DNA of 64,000 nt from a bacterium (GCA_024743115.1 JANSXC010000007.1:123771-187770), one strand, 5' to 3'; numbered from the stretch's first letter, positions 49,284 through 56,880 are shown. Notes: generated from the sequence alone by a model not told the origin. A program made the numbers and translations.

Positions 49284-49580
49284 TCAGAGCCCCAGCTTGC
49301 GGTTGCCCAGCAGCAGCTGACCCGTCGGGATGCCAAGGCCTCCGACCGGCTGCTCCTCGCCTGCCAACAGCTTCGAGATGTCGGGCCTATCTGCCCGAGC
49401 GCGGGCCGTCTGTCGCTCGTTTTCGCGCTGCTGCCGAGCCGCGTTCGACTGCGCAATCGCTTCGGAGCGCTGCGTTCGACGGCGCCCCTTGCGCTGCTCA
49501 CTCGCAGCGCGCTCGCCTGAGTAGATGCTGTACGTCGTCGACGCCACGGCGGTGACGAGTGATGCTGCTGCGAATCCCAT
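49284..49580 (-). CDS. Small virion-protein-like product upstream of portal
   Basis: 98 residues from MGFAAASLVTAVASTTYS: a hydrophobic N-terminal helix (about 2-18), a central Arg/Gln/Ala helix (QRSEAIAQSNAARQQRENER) and a C-terminal GxxxTGxLLLG tail. Small proteins with the same 'hydrophobic start, QNNARRQQ helix' layout accompany podovirus portal genes and form internal or tail-tube parts. It lies 2 bp before portal and 5 bp after the acetyltransferase gene. I cannot name the family with certainty. Confidence 0.55.
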   Translation of the reverse strand: MGFAAASLVTAVASTTYSIYSGERAASEQRKGRRRTQRSEAIAQSNAARQQRENERQTARARADRPDISKLLAGEEQPVGGLGIPTGQLLLGNRKLGL

Positions 49581-49585
49581 TCGGA

Positions 49586-50071
49586 TCAGAGCTCCTTCGC
49601 AAACGTGATTTCGTGCGTGTCGTAGCCGAGCCGCGGCAACAGGCGCTCGAGCGCGGTGTCCTCTTTGGCGTGCCACAGGCACATGCGAGCACCGCGCTCG
49701 CGTGCGAGCTCCTCGGTGCGTTGGATCAAGTGCAGCCCGATCTTGCTCGCGCGCGCGTTTCTGCGAACGAACAGCACGTCGTTTTGCGCAACGATCAGGT
49801 CGCGGTAGTGCAGGTGTGGCGAGATCGTGTTCACCGAGTAGCCGACCAGCTCACCCGAATGCGACCACGCGGCGAGCACGAGAAGCGCGCCGATCTCTTC
49901 GAGCCGCTCGTATCGCTTCCGGTCGAAGTTGACCGGCGCCAGGTGCAACGTGCGGGAGACCTCCGCAGCGTGCTCTTCGAAAAGCTCCCGCCCGAGCTCC
50001 ATCAGTTCGGCGGCCGAGATGACTCGGATGCTGCCCGCCGTTGCTTCAGGTGCTGAACGAGTGTGGAGCAT
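49586..50071 (-). CDS. GNAT-family N-acetyltransferase
   Basis: 161 residues. The acetyl-CoA fold is evident: VLAAWSHSGELVGYSVNTIS (beta 4), NDVLFVRRNARASKIGLHLI (motif A, with R-x-x-x-x-G/A variation RRNARASKIG) and LWHAKEDTALERLLPRLGY (motif B region). Podovirus head modules often include a GNAT gene next to portal, so its location fits a phage origin; the modified target is unknown. Its ATG overlaps the stop of the scaffold-like gene by one base. Confidence 0.8.
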   Translation of the reverse strand: MLHTRSAPEATAGSIRVISAAELMELGRELFEEHAAEVSRTLHLAPVNFDRKRYERLEEIGALLVLAAWSHSGELVGYSVNTISPHLHYRDLIVAQNDVLFVRRNARASKIGLHLIQRTEELARERGARMCLWHAKEDTALERLLPRLGYDTHEITFAKEL

Positions 50072-50790
50072 CAGAAACCCGGTCGCCTCGGTCGGCGCAG
50101 CGAGCGTTGGAACGCGTGGTTCTCTTCCTCCGCGGCCGCGTCCGCTCTCATCTTGCGACGGCGCGCGCGATCAAGGTCTTCGTACTCGGCCGTCGCGTTC
50201 GACACCGGATCGTTCGACGCGTGCCCGGTTCGAATGCGCCCGTCCTCTCCGGGCAGATCCTGCGGAATCGCGCCGGGGCCGTAGCCGTAGCCGCTCGTGG
50301 GGTCGTCCGCATCCGCCGGCGGCGCCGCCTGCTTGTTGGCCTTCAGGAAGCGTCCGACGTTCGCGAGTAGCTCGACGAACCCGGGCGCAGCCAGGGCCGG
50401 GTTTTGCTTCAGCGCCTGGCGAAGCTCTGGAGAAGCGAACCGGTGCAGCGCGCGATTCGCGTCGTTCATCACGCCAGGCAGCTCGTCGCCGTACTTGTCC
50501 CGCAGCTGCGATCGGAACGTCTTCCCGATCTCTTGCGTGCGGCGCTTCAGTTCGGCATCGAACTCGGACTGCGGCTCCTCGTCCGCCGCTTCCTCGGCGG
50601 TCGGCTCGTCGTCCAGCTGCTCGGGTTCGATCTCGTCCTCGTGTGACTCGCTCGGGGGCGCCTCCTCATCGAGCGCGGGCTCGTCGACCTCGGGGGCCGC
50701 AACCGGAGCTTCCTGCCCGGCGCCTCCGGCCGAATTGGCATACTCGCGGGCGGCCTCCGACGCAGCGTTCGGCGCGGGAATGCCAGTCAC
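50071..50790 (-). CDS. Acidic scaffold-like protein
   Basis: 239 residues from a GTG with AGGAGG nearby, overlapping the upstream stop. Residues about 20-75 are extremely acidic with Pro (VDEPALDEEAPPSESHEDEI). A helical middle (about 80-160, ELKRRTQEIGKTFRSQLRDK, FASPELRQALKQNPALAAP) and a basic C-terminus (LDRARRRKMRADAAAEEE) follow. The acidic-helical-basic plan and the position before portal fit a capsid scaffolding protein, but no capsid protein gene is present, so it might act on a helper capsid to change its size. This is inference from layout. Confidence 0.5.
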   Translation of the reverse strand: MTGIPAPNAASEAAREYANSAGGAGQEAPVAAPEVDEPALDEEAPPSESHEDEIEPEQLDDEPTAEEAADEEPQSEFDAELKRRTQEIGKTFRSQLRDKYGDELPGVMNDANRALHRFASPELRQALKQNPALAAPGFVELLANVGRFLKANKQAAPPADADDPTSGYGYGPGAIPQDLPGEDGRIRTGHASNDPVSNATAEYEDLDRARRRKMRADAAAEEENHAFQRSLRRPRRPGF

Positions 50791-51371
50791 TTCGCCTCCT
50801 CCTCGGCATCGAGAATGCCTCGCTGCTGCAGCTGCTGGCGCACGCCCTCGCGCACGGCTTCGTCGCCGAGTTCGGGCTCGACGATGCCGCACGTCACGAG
50901 CTCCTGCGCGAGCTTGAAACGCTCGGCAGGGTAGTCCGTCTGACATCGGGCCAGGTGCTGCTGCTCGCCGCCCTCGGCGGTCACAGCGGCCACGGCCGCC
51001 TTCGCTTCGGCGAGCTCCTCCTCGGCCTGACGCAGCGCGGTTTGCGCGGCCTCGAGGCGAAGCGATGTGCGGCGCCGCGCTTCGTCGCAGCGCTGTCGCG
51101 CAACCGCCGCATCGAACGCATCGCCGCGCAGCTTGCGGAGTCGGTCGAGCTTCCACGCTTCGGCGCGGACCTGGTCGAGCGGTCGCCGAAGGCGCTGCAG
51201 CGCGTCGGCGAGTGCTTCGGCTGTGGGGCGTTCGACGCCAGCAATGCCGGCCGCTGCTCGCACTGCGGTCGCATAGACGCGGTGAGCTTCGCGCATCGCA
51301 TTCGCTTCGTCCTGGCGAGGCTTCTGCCGGTGCTGTGCGATGTCGTCGACAAACGAATCGGTCGTGCTCAT
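50787..51371 (-). CDS. Coiled-coil hypothetical protein
   Basis: 194 residues. Residues about 65-140 form a long coiled coil (RRTSLRLEAAQTALRQAEEE, AEAKAAVAAV). The N-terminus is helical with DNA-free composition and the C-terminus ends QQLQQRGILDAEEEAK. Two cysteines (about 142, 160) do not form a recognisable metal site. Coupled on both sides by 4-base overlaps. Function unknown; perhaps a head or assembly factor given the scaffold-like gene behind it. Confidence 0.6.
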   Translation of the reverse strand: MSTTDSFVDDIAQHRQKPRQDEANAMREAHRVYATAVRAAAGIAGVERPTAEALADALQRLRRPLDQVRAEAWKLDRLRKLRGDAFDAAVARQRCDEARRRTSLRLEAAQTALRQAEEELAEAKAAVAAVTAEGGEQQHLARCQTDYPAERFKLAQELVTCGIVEPELGDEAVREGVRQQLQQRGILDAEEEAK

Positions 51372-51730
51372 TGTGAAGGGTCTCCGTCAGTCGTGGGCGT
51401 GTCGCCCGGGCTCGCTTGAGCATGCACTATACTGCATGATTGGGATTCTGCACCTGGCTTCGCGGTGCATTGCCGCTCGGAGGTCAGCTGCCGTTCGATG
51501 CCCGCGCGAACGCTCGCTGCGTCGACGCGATCGAGTTTGGCGATCGCGGCGATGGTCCAGCCCTCAGAGCGCCGCAGAGCGAGCCACTTCCGGCGCACGC
51601 GGACGTCCGAACGAAGCTCCTCGCCCCTCGCGCGCGCGCACGCGCGCGCGATGTGTGCACCTTCGCCGGACTGGTGGGTGGCCTTCTGCGCGGCTCGCCG
51701 TTCGCGCAACTCCTCGGGGTCTACGATCAT
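51368..51730 (-). CDS. Helix-turn-helix small protein
   Basis: 120 residues from MIVDPEELRERRAAQ. Residues about 50-85 (VRRKWLALRRSEGWTIAAIA, KLDRVDAASVRAGIERQL) form a basic helix plus helix-turn-helix of the kind found in small phage regulators. Its coding sequence contains a long alternating CG tract (51629-51650), encoding HIARACARARGEE. The start overlaps the upstream gene (ATGA), as does the stop with the downstream gene. Confidence 0.55.
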   Translation of the reverse strand: MIVDPEELRERRAAQKATHQSGEGAHIARACARARGEELRSDVRVRRKWLALRRSEGWTIAAIAKLDRVDAASVRAGIERQLTSERQCTAKPGAESQSCSIVHAQASPGDTPTTDGDPSQ

Positions 51731-52332
51731 GCGACCTCCAGCAGCTTGCGCGCGGCTGCGAGCGGCATGGCATCTCCGACCGCCGCTCGCAACGCGTCGT
51801 CGTCGCGTTCGTCGCCGAGCAGCTCGAGCAGCGTGTGGCGGGCGCCATCGCGCTGGCCCAGCGCCCAGAGTCGGCGCAGATCCTGCTGCATCCGCGCCTG
51901 CGCACCGCTCGTCAGGCCGGCGTCCGCGGCGAGCGCTGCTGCCGCCAGTGTTCGGGCGGAATCGGCCATCTTCGGGCCTTCCAGGGCCTTCTCTGTCGCT
52001 GGAGATAGCTCGGCCGGCGGTGCCGTCACGCTGTCCAGCACCGTGCCAGGATCGCCCTTTGCCGCGGCGCGCCGGAGATAGCCGGCCAGGTTGTCGACCC
52101 CGAAGCGCTGGCTCACCCGCACGAGCCAGCGGGCGAGGCGTTCGGGGCTTGGGCACCACGCGATGATGCGCTCCGCGAGTCGGCGGCGCTCCGCGCGGAA
52201 TGCCATGCTGCGCCGGAGCACCTTCGGTCGCGGGCCCAGCTGGTCGATCAGTCCAACGACGTCCGCAACGTGGCTGGCATCGAATCGCTCGACGCCCTTC
52301 CGAGCGAACGCGGCCGCGAACTCGTCGATCAC
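51727..52332 (-). CDS. Helical protein following the initiator-like gene, possibly its continuation
   Basis: 201 residues if started at the GTG at 52332; the frame is open upstream to 52770 but that part is antisense-like through the iterons. The helical segments RPKVLRRSMAFRAERRRLAE and LARWLVRVSQRFGVDNLAGY suggest a nucleic-acid-binding or helicase-loader-type helical protein, with no family match. No ribosome site precedes the GTG. A CG-dinucleotide run at the end of the initiator-like gene would fuse the two frames if lengthened by one CG, so this may be the C-terminal half of a single protein. Confidence 0.5.
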   Translation of the reverse strand: MIDEFAAAFARKGVERFDASHVADVVGLIDQLGPRPKVLRRSMAFRAERRRLAERIIAWCPSPERLARWLVRVSQRFGVDNLAGYLRRAAAKGDPGTVLDSVTAPPAELSPATEKALEGPKMADSARTLAAAALAADAGLTSGAQARMQQDLRRLWALGQRDGARHTLLELLGDERDDDALRAAVGDAMPLAAARKLLEVA

Positions 52333-52381
52333 TTCGGCTGCTGGTCGCTGCTGCTTGCTGCTGCGCTCGGGCGAGGTTGGT

Positions 52382-53266
52382 TCACCGCGCGCGCGCGCTC
52401 CGGGTGATACTCCGTACGTACTCCGGAAGGCAATCCGGGTGTCGTGCGCCTGTTTGCAATGGGGGGTGCGCCTCTTTGCGGTCACAGGTGCGCCTGTTTG
52501 CGGTGCCGACCCGCGCCTCTTTGCAGTTCGCGGGCTTGGCTGTGGATGACGCGCCCTCTCGTGCGCCTGTTTGCGGCGCTTCTCGTGCGCAGATTCCCGG
52601 CGGCTCCGGTTCCCGTCGCTGTTCGAGTGGTGGTGTTTCTCGTGCGCCGCTTTGCGGTGCTTCTCGTGCGCCGGTTTCCGAGGGGCCCGGCGCGAGCACC
52701 AGCTGCCCCCTGCCCATTGGTGCCACCCAGCGGTGAAGCGCGCCGCGAGCCTCCGCCGACTGCAGTGCACGCTGGAGGGTGCGTCGGGCCAGGCCGGTCC
52801 GTTCGCCGAGGAACCCCAACCCCAAGACCAGGCGGCCGCGTTCGTCCACCTGGCCGTGCACGAGGCCCGTCACGAGCAGCGGCCTCGATCGGAGCCCGAG
52901 CCGGCGTACGGCTGCCGGCAGGCGAATCACGCGACGGTGTCGGCTGTCGCGCTGCCATCGGGCAGCGAGCGACTCCGCGTCGACCTCGAGCGCGCTGCTG
53001 AGCTCGCCACGAGCGCGCAGTTCCGCGTCGCCGCGGCTGACTGACTCCGAGGACAGCCCGAGCTCGATTGCGACCTCGCGCATTGAGGGAACGCGCGGGT
53101 GCGGGTTGTCCATCGCTGTGCCATCAACTCGCAGGCCGGCGAACGCCGCGCGCGCCGCAAGGACCAACGTTGCGTCCGCGGAGCACTCGGGGTCATGCAC
53201 GACGCACAGCGTTCGGAACGGTTCTCCGCCTCGTTGCGGGGCGCCTGGCGCCGGGTTACCGTCCAT
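52382..53266 (-). CDS. Replication-initiator-like protein with two winged-helix motifs
   Basis: 294 residues; the ATG at 53266 has AGGAGG six bases upstream. Two helix-turn-helix segments are visible: SMREVAIELGLSSESVSRGD (about 61-80) and FLGERTGLARRTLQRALQSA (about 152-171), as in phage RepA/O-like initiators and primase-associated proteins. The last ~100 residues are low-complexity, with repeated QTGARE-like words that arise from DNA direct repeats. First gene of the rightmost operon, at the attR end. An origin embedded in the initiator gene parallels the lambda O gene. The exact replication family is not identified. Confidence 0.65.
   Translation of the reverse strand: MDGNPAPGAPQRGGEPFRTLCVVHDPECSADATLVLAARAAFAGLRVDGTAMDNPHPRVPSMREVAIELGLSSESVSRGDAELRARGELSSALEVDAESLAARWQRDSRHRRVIRLPAAVRRLGLRSRPLLVTGLVHGQVDERGRLVLGLGFLGERTGLARRTLQRALQSAEARGALHRWVAPMGRGQLVLAPGPSETGAREAPQSGARETPPLEQRREPEPPGICAREAPQTGAREGASSTAKPANCKEARVGTANRRTCDRKEAHPPLQTGARHPDCLPEYVRSITRSARAR
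52444..52680. repeat. Seven to eight 15-bp iteron-like direct repeats, candidate replication origin
   Basis: Consensus (plus strand) GTGCGCCTGTTTGCG at 52444, 52466, 52488, about 52511, 52561, 52642 and 52666, plus a decayed copy at 52585. Start spacings are 22, 22, 23, 50, 24, 57 and 24 bp. Because most spacings are not multiples of three, the repeats are read in different frames by the overlapping gene, so conservation is at DNA level, as expected of initiator-binding iterons. Confidence 0.7.
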
Positions 53267-53516
53267 GCGGGCCTCCTGCTCGGTTGCCCACGTCAGTCTT
53301 CACCGCCCGCCGCTGCAGCCTCTTCCCCAAGAAGCAGCGACGGGCGGTGTCATGTACGCCGGAATGCCCCCACCGGTCTGACCTCCCCAACGTGCCCCAT
53401 GCTGTGCGATGGTGCCCGAATCGTCGTTCGCCGACGCAAGCACTCATCGGGGTCTCAGGCCGCTTGCGCGATCGCGCTAGCCTCCTTACCAGCGCAGACT
53501 TCGCTCGCTTCCTTGT
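53267..53516. promoter_or_regulatory. Noncoding region between the initiator-like gene and attR
   Basis: 250 bp without a believable gene. It must carry the promoter of the whole leftward initiator-packaging operon, but I cannot pick a clear -35/-10 pair. Confidence 0.45.
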
Positions 53517-53544
53517 GCGGGTTCGATTCCCGCCGCCTCCACCA
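53517..53544 (+). repeat. attR: 28-bp copy of the ssrA 3' end
   Basis: Identical to 38673-38700. Only the T-arm and acceptor strand are present; no tmRNA body precedes it, so this is the duplicated end, not a second RNA gene. Confidence 0.92.
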
Positions 53545-53547
53545 TTC

Positions 53548-53585
53548 CGCCTGCTGCGTCCTGATCCGTCAGGATGCGGCAGGCG
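53548..53585 (+). terminator. Probable original ssrA terminator, displaced by the insertion
   Basis: A 17-bp inverted repeat with a 4-nt loop (53548-53564 / 53569-53585; 15 perfect pairs plus G-U pairs) begins 3 bp after the CCA of attR. Before integration it would have followed ssrA directly. Confidence 0.65.
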
Positions 53586-53638
53586 ACGTCTAGCGTCGGC
53601 GCTGTCATTGGCTCGCCTCTCGCTGGCTTCGACCTTGG

Positions 53639-56212
53639 CTACGGCCGCACCTCGACCACCTCGCCGGGCACCAGCCGCACCGGCAACCGCGACGCTTCCT
53701 TACCGTCCGGACCGAAGAACACCGCCGTCGTGCCGGTTTCGGCGACCGCTAACACGATGCTGCGGCCTGCCTGGAGGCTCGTGCGGGTCGTGCTGGTTGA
53801 GACGCCGCTGCGCTTGATCGTCAGACTCAGCCGCTTGCCTTCGTCGTCGAGCACGGAGAACGCATCGAGCTCGCTGCCTTCCGCCGCGATGACGCGCAGG
53901 TAACAGCGCCGCGCGACCTGCATGCGGACGCCCTTGGCAGGGTGTTCCGGCGGCACGTCGATCCCCGTGCCCACGATGTCGCGACCCGAAACCGTCAACC
54001 GCAGGCCCGTTCGCGGCACGCCTTCGACGACGAAACGCCCCTTCGAATCGGTCTTCGCGAGCGAGTCGCCCATCCAGTTGGTGCTGCCGTCAGAACGCAT
54101 GACCTCGACCGAGAGGCCGACTTTGACACCGGCGATGCCCTGTCCCGATCGATCGACGACAACCCCCTCGAGTCGTTCGCGGAACCGCGCCGCCGGCAGG
54201 CGCAGCTCGACCGGCTGATCCCCGACGCGAATCGTGGGCGAGGTCCAACCGAAGAACCTGGAGCGGTCGAACACGCGCAGCTGGTAGTCCGCGTCCCGTT
54301 CCAGCCCGGGGATCTCGAATTCGCCACGCTCGTTGGTGCGCCCGAACGAGCGCAGCTCAGGCCCCGCGAGTTTCAGTGGCTCGCGCGCCGGATCGACGGC
54401 GAGCTCGTCGTGCGTCTGCGCCCAGCCAACGGCGGGGCGATCCCACGGGTAGAGCACCAGCCCGGCGGGCGCGGGTGAGCCATCGGCCTCCAGCAACCGA
54501 CCCTTCAGCGTCACCGCGGGCAGTCCGAGCATGAGTTCGATCCGGCCGCCGCCGGGCTCCGCGAGACGATCCGCAACGTCCTCGACCACCACGGGCCGGT
54601 AACCCGGGAACGCCGCATAGAGCCGCGACGAGCCATTGAGTTGCGCGCGACTGACGTCGAGTTCGAAGGCGCCATAGGCGTCGGACTTCGTGCTCGGTCC
54701 GTGCAGCAGCTCCACGCGCGCGCCGACGACGGGCGACAGGCGCTGATCGGTGACGACCCCGGTGATCAGCCGCACGCCGGTGCCGAGCGGCTGCAAAACG
54801 ACCTCGGAGGGCAGCGCGGCGTCGACGGGCAGGATGCGGGGCCGATACCCGGCGAGCTCGAACCGCAACCGCGCGCCCGCGGCGAGAGCCGCGACCTCGA
54901 ACACGCCGAGTTCGTTGGTGACCGTGCGCTCGCCACGGACCTGGATCGAGTCTTCGAGCGGCTTGGGGAACTCCAGCAGGGGCCCGATCTCCACCCCGAT
55001 CTCCACCCCGGACAGCGGCCGCAACTGCGGATCGACCACGATGCCTCGTACCGCACGCGTCCGCCCGACGACGACGCGCAGCGGCCGCCGAGGCGAGCGA
55101 CCGCCATCCACGCCAGAAGTGTGAGACAGCGCGTACTCCGGCGCGACCGCGACCAACCGTCCAGCGACGGCCGGCAGCGTGCACTCGATCGCACCTGCGC
55201 GATCGGTCGTGCCGAGCGGCGTCACGGCTCCCTGCGGGGCCGCGACGGGTCGCGTCGACGACTCGACCGGCCCCTCGACCAGGCCGATGGCGATTCCTGC
55301 CGCGGGACTGCCGTCGCGCCAGAACGCTTCGACCCGGGCGACGACCGAGCCGGCGGCCGCGGGCCCATCCGGCGGACTCGCCACGCCCTCACGCCGCAGC
55401 TCGGCCGCGGCATCCACGGGTCCGTTCGCAGGTCGATCGGCGACCGCCGGCGCACCGTCCGCGGCGACGTCCTGTTCGACCGGGTCGTTCGGCGTGACGG
55501 TATCCGAACCGATCATGGCGGAGATGGCGATACCGGCGCCGATCACGAGGCCAGCGACGACGATCCAACGAGCTTGGTTCATGAGTGTTCCGAGCAGCAA
55601 TCCGACAGGTTCCAGCGGCGGCCGTGGCCGCACGATCGGGGCGGGAAGGCGCGGGCCGAGCAGCGCGAGCAGCCCCGCATGACTGCGCCAGTCCGAGCCG
55701 AGTTCGTGCTGCAGGCGGTCCCGGACCCGCTGCAGGCCGCGATGGCAACGCTGCCGGATCGTGCCGGGCGCGACGTGCAACCGGTGCGCGATCTCGGTCG
55801 GCGACAGCCCCTCGACGTAACGCAGGAGCACGGTGGTGCGATCGGGTTCGGGCAGCTCGGCCACGGCGCGACTGACCAGCTGCCGCGTCTCGAGCCGATC
55901 CAGCATCTCGCTGGTCGATGGCACGGCTTTCGCACTCCGCTCGCCAACCCGGGCCTCGTGACGCCGACGGCGACTCTGGGCGCGCCAGTCCATCCGCACG
56001 AGCCGACTCGCGACCCCCGCCAGGAACCCGCGCATCCGTCCGGGCCGCGGCCCCTGTCGCAGCGCAACGAGCATGGTCTCCTGCGCCACGTCCGCCGCGG
56101 CCCCCGGATCCTGCACGAGCCGCGTCACGAACCGCCGCAGCCAGTCCTCGTGCTGCAGCAGCTCGTCGACCCTGGCCACGTCGAGGCCTCCTGGGGATTC
56201 GCCGGTCATCAC
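53639..56212 (-). CDS. Giant ECF sigma factor fused by one membrane helix to carboxypeptidase-regulatory-like repeats
   Basis: 857 residues. Region 2 (about 20-85, VQDPGAAADVAQETMLVALR) and region 4 (about 105-165, PEPDRTTVLLRYVEGLSPTE, IAHRLHVAPGTIRQRCHRGL) form a complete ECF sigma factor. A hydrophobic helix follows at about 213-235 (WIVVAGLVIGAGIAISAMI). The remaining ~620 residues are a string of CarboxypepD_reg/Ig-like modules (GIVVDPQLRPLSGVEIGVEI, GVVTDQRLSPVVGARVELL, GVVVDRSGQGIAGVKVGLSV). The topology would be sigma in the cytoplasm, repeats outside. No anti-sigma gene is adjacent. It shares its architecture with the shorter gene at 25210. Confidence 0.87.
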   Translation of the reverse strand: MMTGESPGGLDVARVDELLQHEDWLRRFVTRLVQDPGAAADVAQETMLVALRQGPRPGRMRGFLAGVASRLVRMDWRAQSRRRRHEARVGERSAKAVPSTSEMLDRLETRQLVSRAVAELPEPDRTTVLLRYVEGLSPTEIAHRLHVAPGTIRQRCHRGLQRVRDRLQHELGSDWRSHAGLLALLGPRLPAPIVRPRPPLEPVGLLLGTLMNQARWIVVAGLVIGAGIAISAMIGSDTVTPNDPVEQDVAADGAPAVADRPANGPVDAAAELRREGVASPPDGPAAAGSVVARVEAFWRDGSPAAGIAIGLVEGPVESSTRPVAAPQGAVTPLGTTDRAGAIECTLPAVAGRLVAVAPEYALSHTSGVDGGRSPRRPLRVVVGRTRAVRGIVVDPQLRPLSGVEIGVEIGPLLEFPKPLEDSIQVRGERTVTNELGVFEVAALAAGARLRFELAGYRPRILPVDAALPSEVVLQPLGTGVRLITGVVTDQRLSPVVGARVELLHGPSTKSDAYGAFELDVSRAQLNGSSRLYAAFPGYRPVVVEDVADRLAEPGGGRIELMLGLPAVTLKGRLLEADGSPAPAGLVLYPWDRPAVGWAQTHDELAVDPAREPLKLAGPELRSFGRTNERGEFEIPGLERDADYQLRVFDRSRFFGWTSPTIRVGDQPVELRLPAARFRERLEGVVVDRSGQGIAGVKVGLSVEVMRSDGSTNWMGDSLAKTDSKGRFVVEGVPRTGLRLTVSGRDIVGTGIDVPPEHPAKGVRMQVARRCYLRVIAAEGSELDAFSVLDDEGKRLSLTIKRSGVSTSTTRTSLQAGRSIVLAVAETGTTAVFFGPDGKEASRLPVRLVPGEVVEVRP

Positions 56213-56297
56213 GACATGGTTGCCGGCCGAACCCGCGCGTTATCGAATCGCGGCGGAAATCTCCGAGCCGGATCCCTGGAAAGTCACCCGACCGATG

Positions 56298-56729
56298 TCA
56301 CGGCGACCGTGCGACCACACCACCCGCCCGCGTCACGGCAATCTCGCCATCACGCACCCGCACCAGAACGTCTTCGGCCGCCGCGAAGCCGACGCCGTGC
56401 GCCCGCCTCACGACGGCCCGATACGCCGCGCCCAGCCCCCGGACGCTCAGGTCTTCGAGCGCGAGCGCTCCCGCGAGGTAGTCATCGAGATCCTGCTCGC
56501 TGACGGCCAGAATCGACGGGTTGGCGAGACGCGACTTTCCCCGCACGAGCCGGCGTCCCTGCTCGCCCCCGTGCGCAGTGCAGCACGGCAACACCATCGC
56601 CGCCAGCAAACCAAACGGGCCACCACGGATCGCCAGATCACGGTCGAGCATCGCAGCGAATCCCCAGTGCAACGACAAGATCGCATCGAACGGCCAGAAG
56701 AGCAGGTCGCCGACCAACAGGTAACCCAC
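56298..56729 (-). CDS. Hypothetical small protein
   Basis: 143 residues from a GTG; a stop lies nine codons upstream in frame. The start GYLLVGDLLFWPFDAILSLH is hydrophobic, and PFGLLAAMVLPCC gives a second hydrophobic stretch. This is faintly like YceK/DUF1375 small envelope proteins ('...P..ILDLPxSxVxDTLLLP'), too weak to assign. The C-terminal half is a compact acidic/basic domain. It lies between the divergent ECF fusion and kinase genes. The start is uncertain because no strong ribosome site is seen. Confidence 0.5.
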   Translation of the reverse strand: MGYLLVGDLLFWPFDAILSLHWGFAAMLDRDLAIRGGPFGLLAAMVLPCCTAHGGEQGRRLVRGKSRLANPSILAVSEQDLDDYLAGALALEDLSVRGLGAAYRAVVRRAHGVGFAAAEDVLVRVRDGEIAVTRAGGVVARSP

Positions 56730-56880
56730 CTGATGATAGCTCTCGTCGTACTACCAGGGCCGCCGAGCGCCGTGATTGCGACATAGTCGCCCAGCCTACC
56801 GGGCGCCACCGAGCCCGCTCGGATTGCCGGCGCAGAATCGCCAGGCTCTGGCACCGCCGATACAGTGCCATCGCAGCGAC

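Larger units (their letters stand above)
38673..53544. mobile_element. 14.8-kb integrated phage-satellite-like element in ssrA
   Basis: Bounded by 28-bp direct repeats of the tmRNA 3' end, with a tyrosine integrase reading toward attL. Contents from attR to attL: replication-initiator-like gene with internal iterons, helper genes, scaffold-like, GNAT, portal and small-terminase-like genes, a DprA-like/PRTase cassette, a repressor switch, a cluster of small early genes including Lar-like, DUF1580-like and AlpA-like proteins, a mini-integrase and the integrase. Nearly everything is on the minus strand, with tight overlaps. No large terminase, capsid or tail gene is visible, so it should depend on a helper phage or be a reduced prophage. 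Confidence 0.9.

Noticed and set aside
52444..52680. CRISPR-like array
   Set aside because: Units are 15 bp with irregular short gaps (7-42 bp) and sequence drift, inside a coding region; iterons fit, CRISPR does not.
53517..53544. Possible tRNA or second tmRNA at the right end of the element
   Set aside because: Only the T arm and acceptor 3' strand are present; no 5' half can be found, so it is attR.
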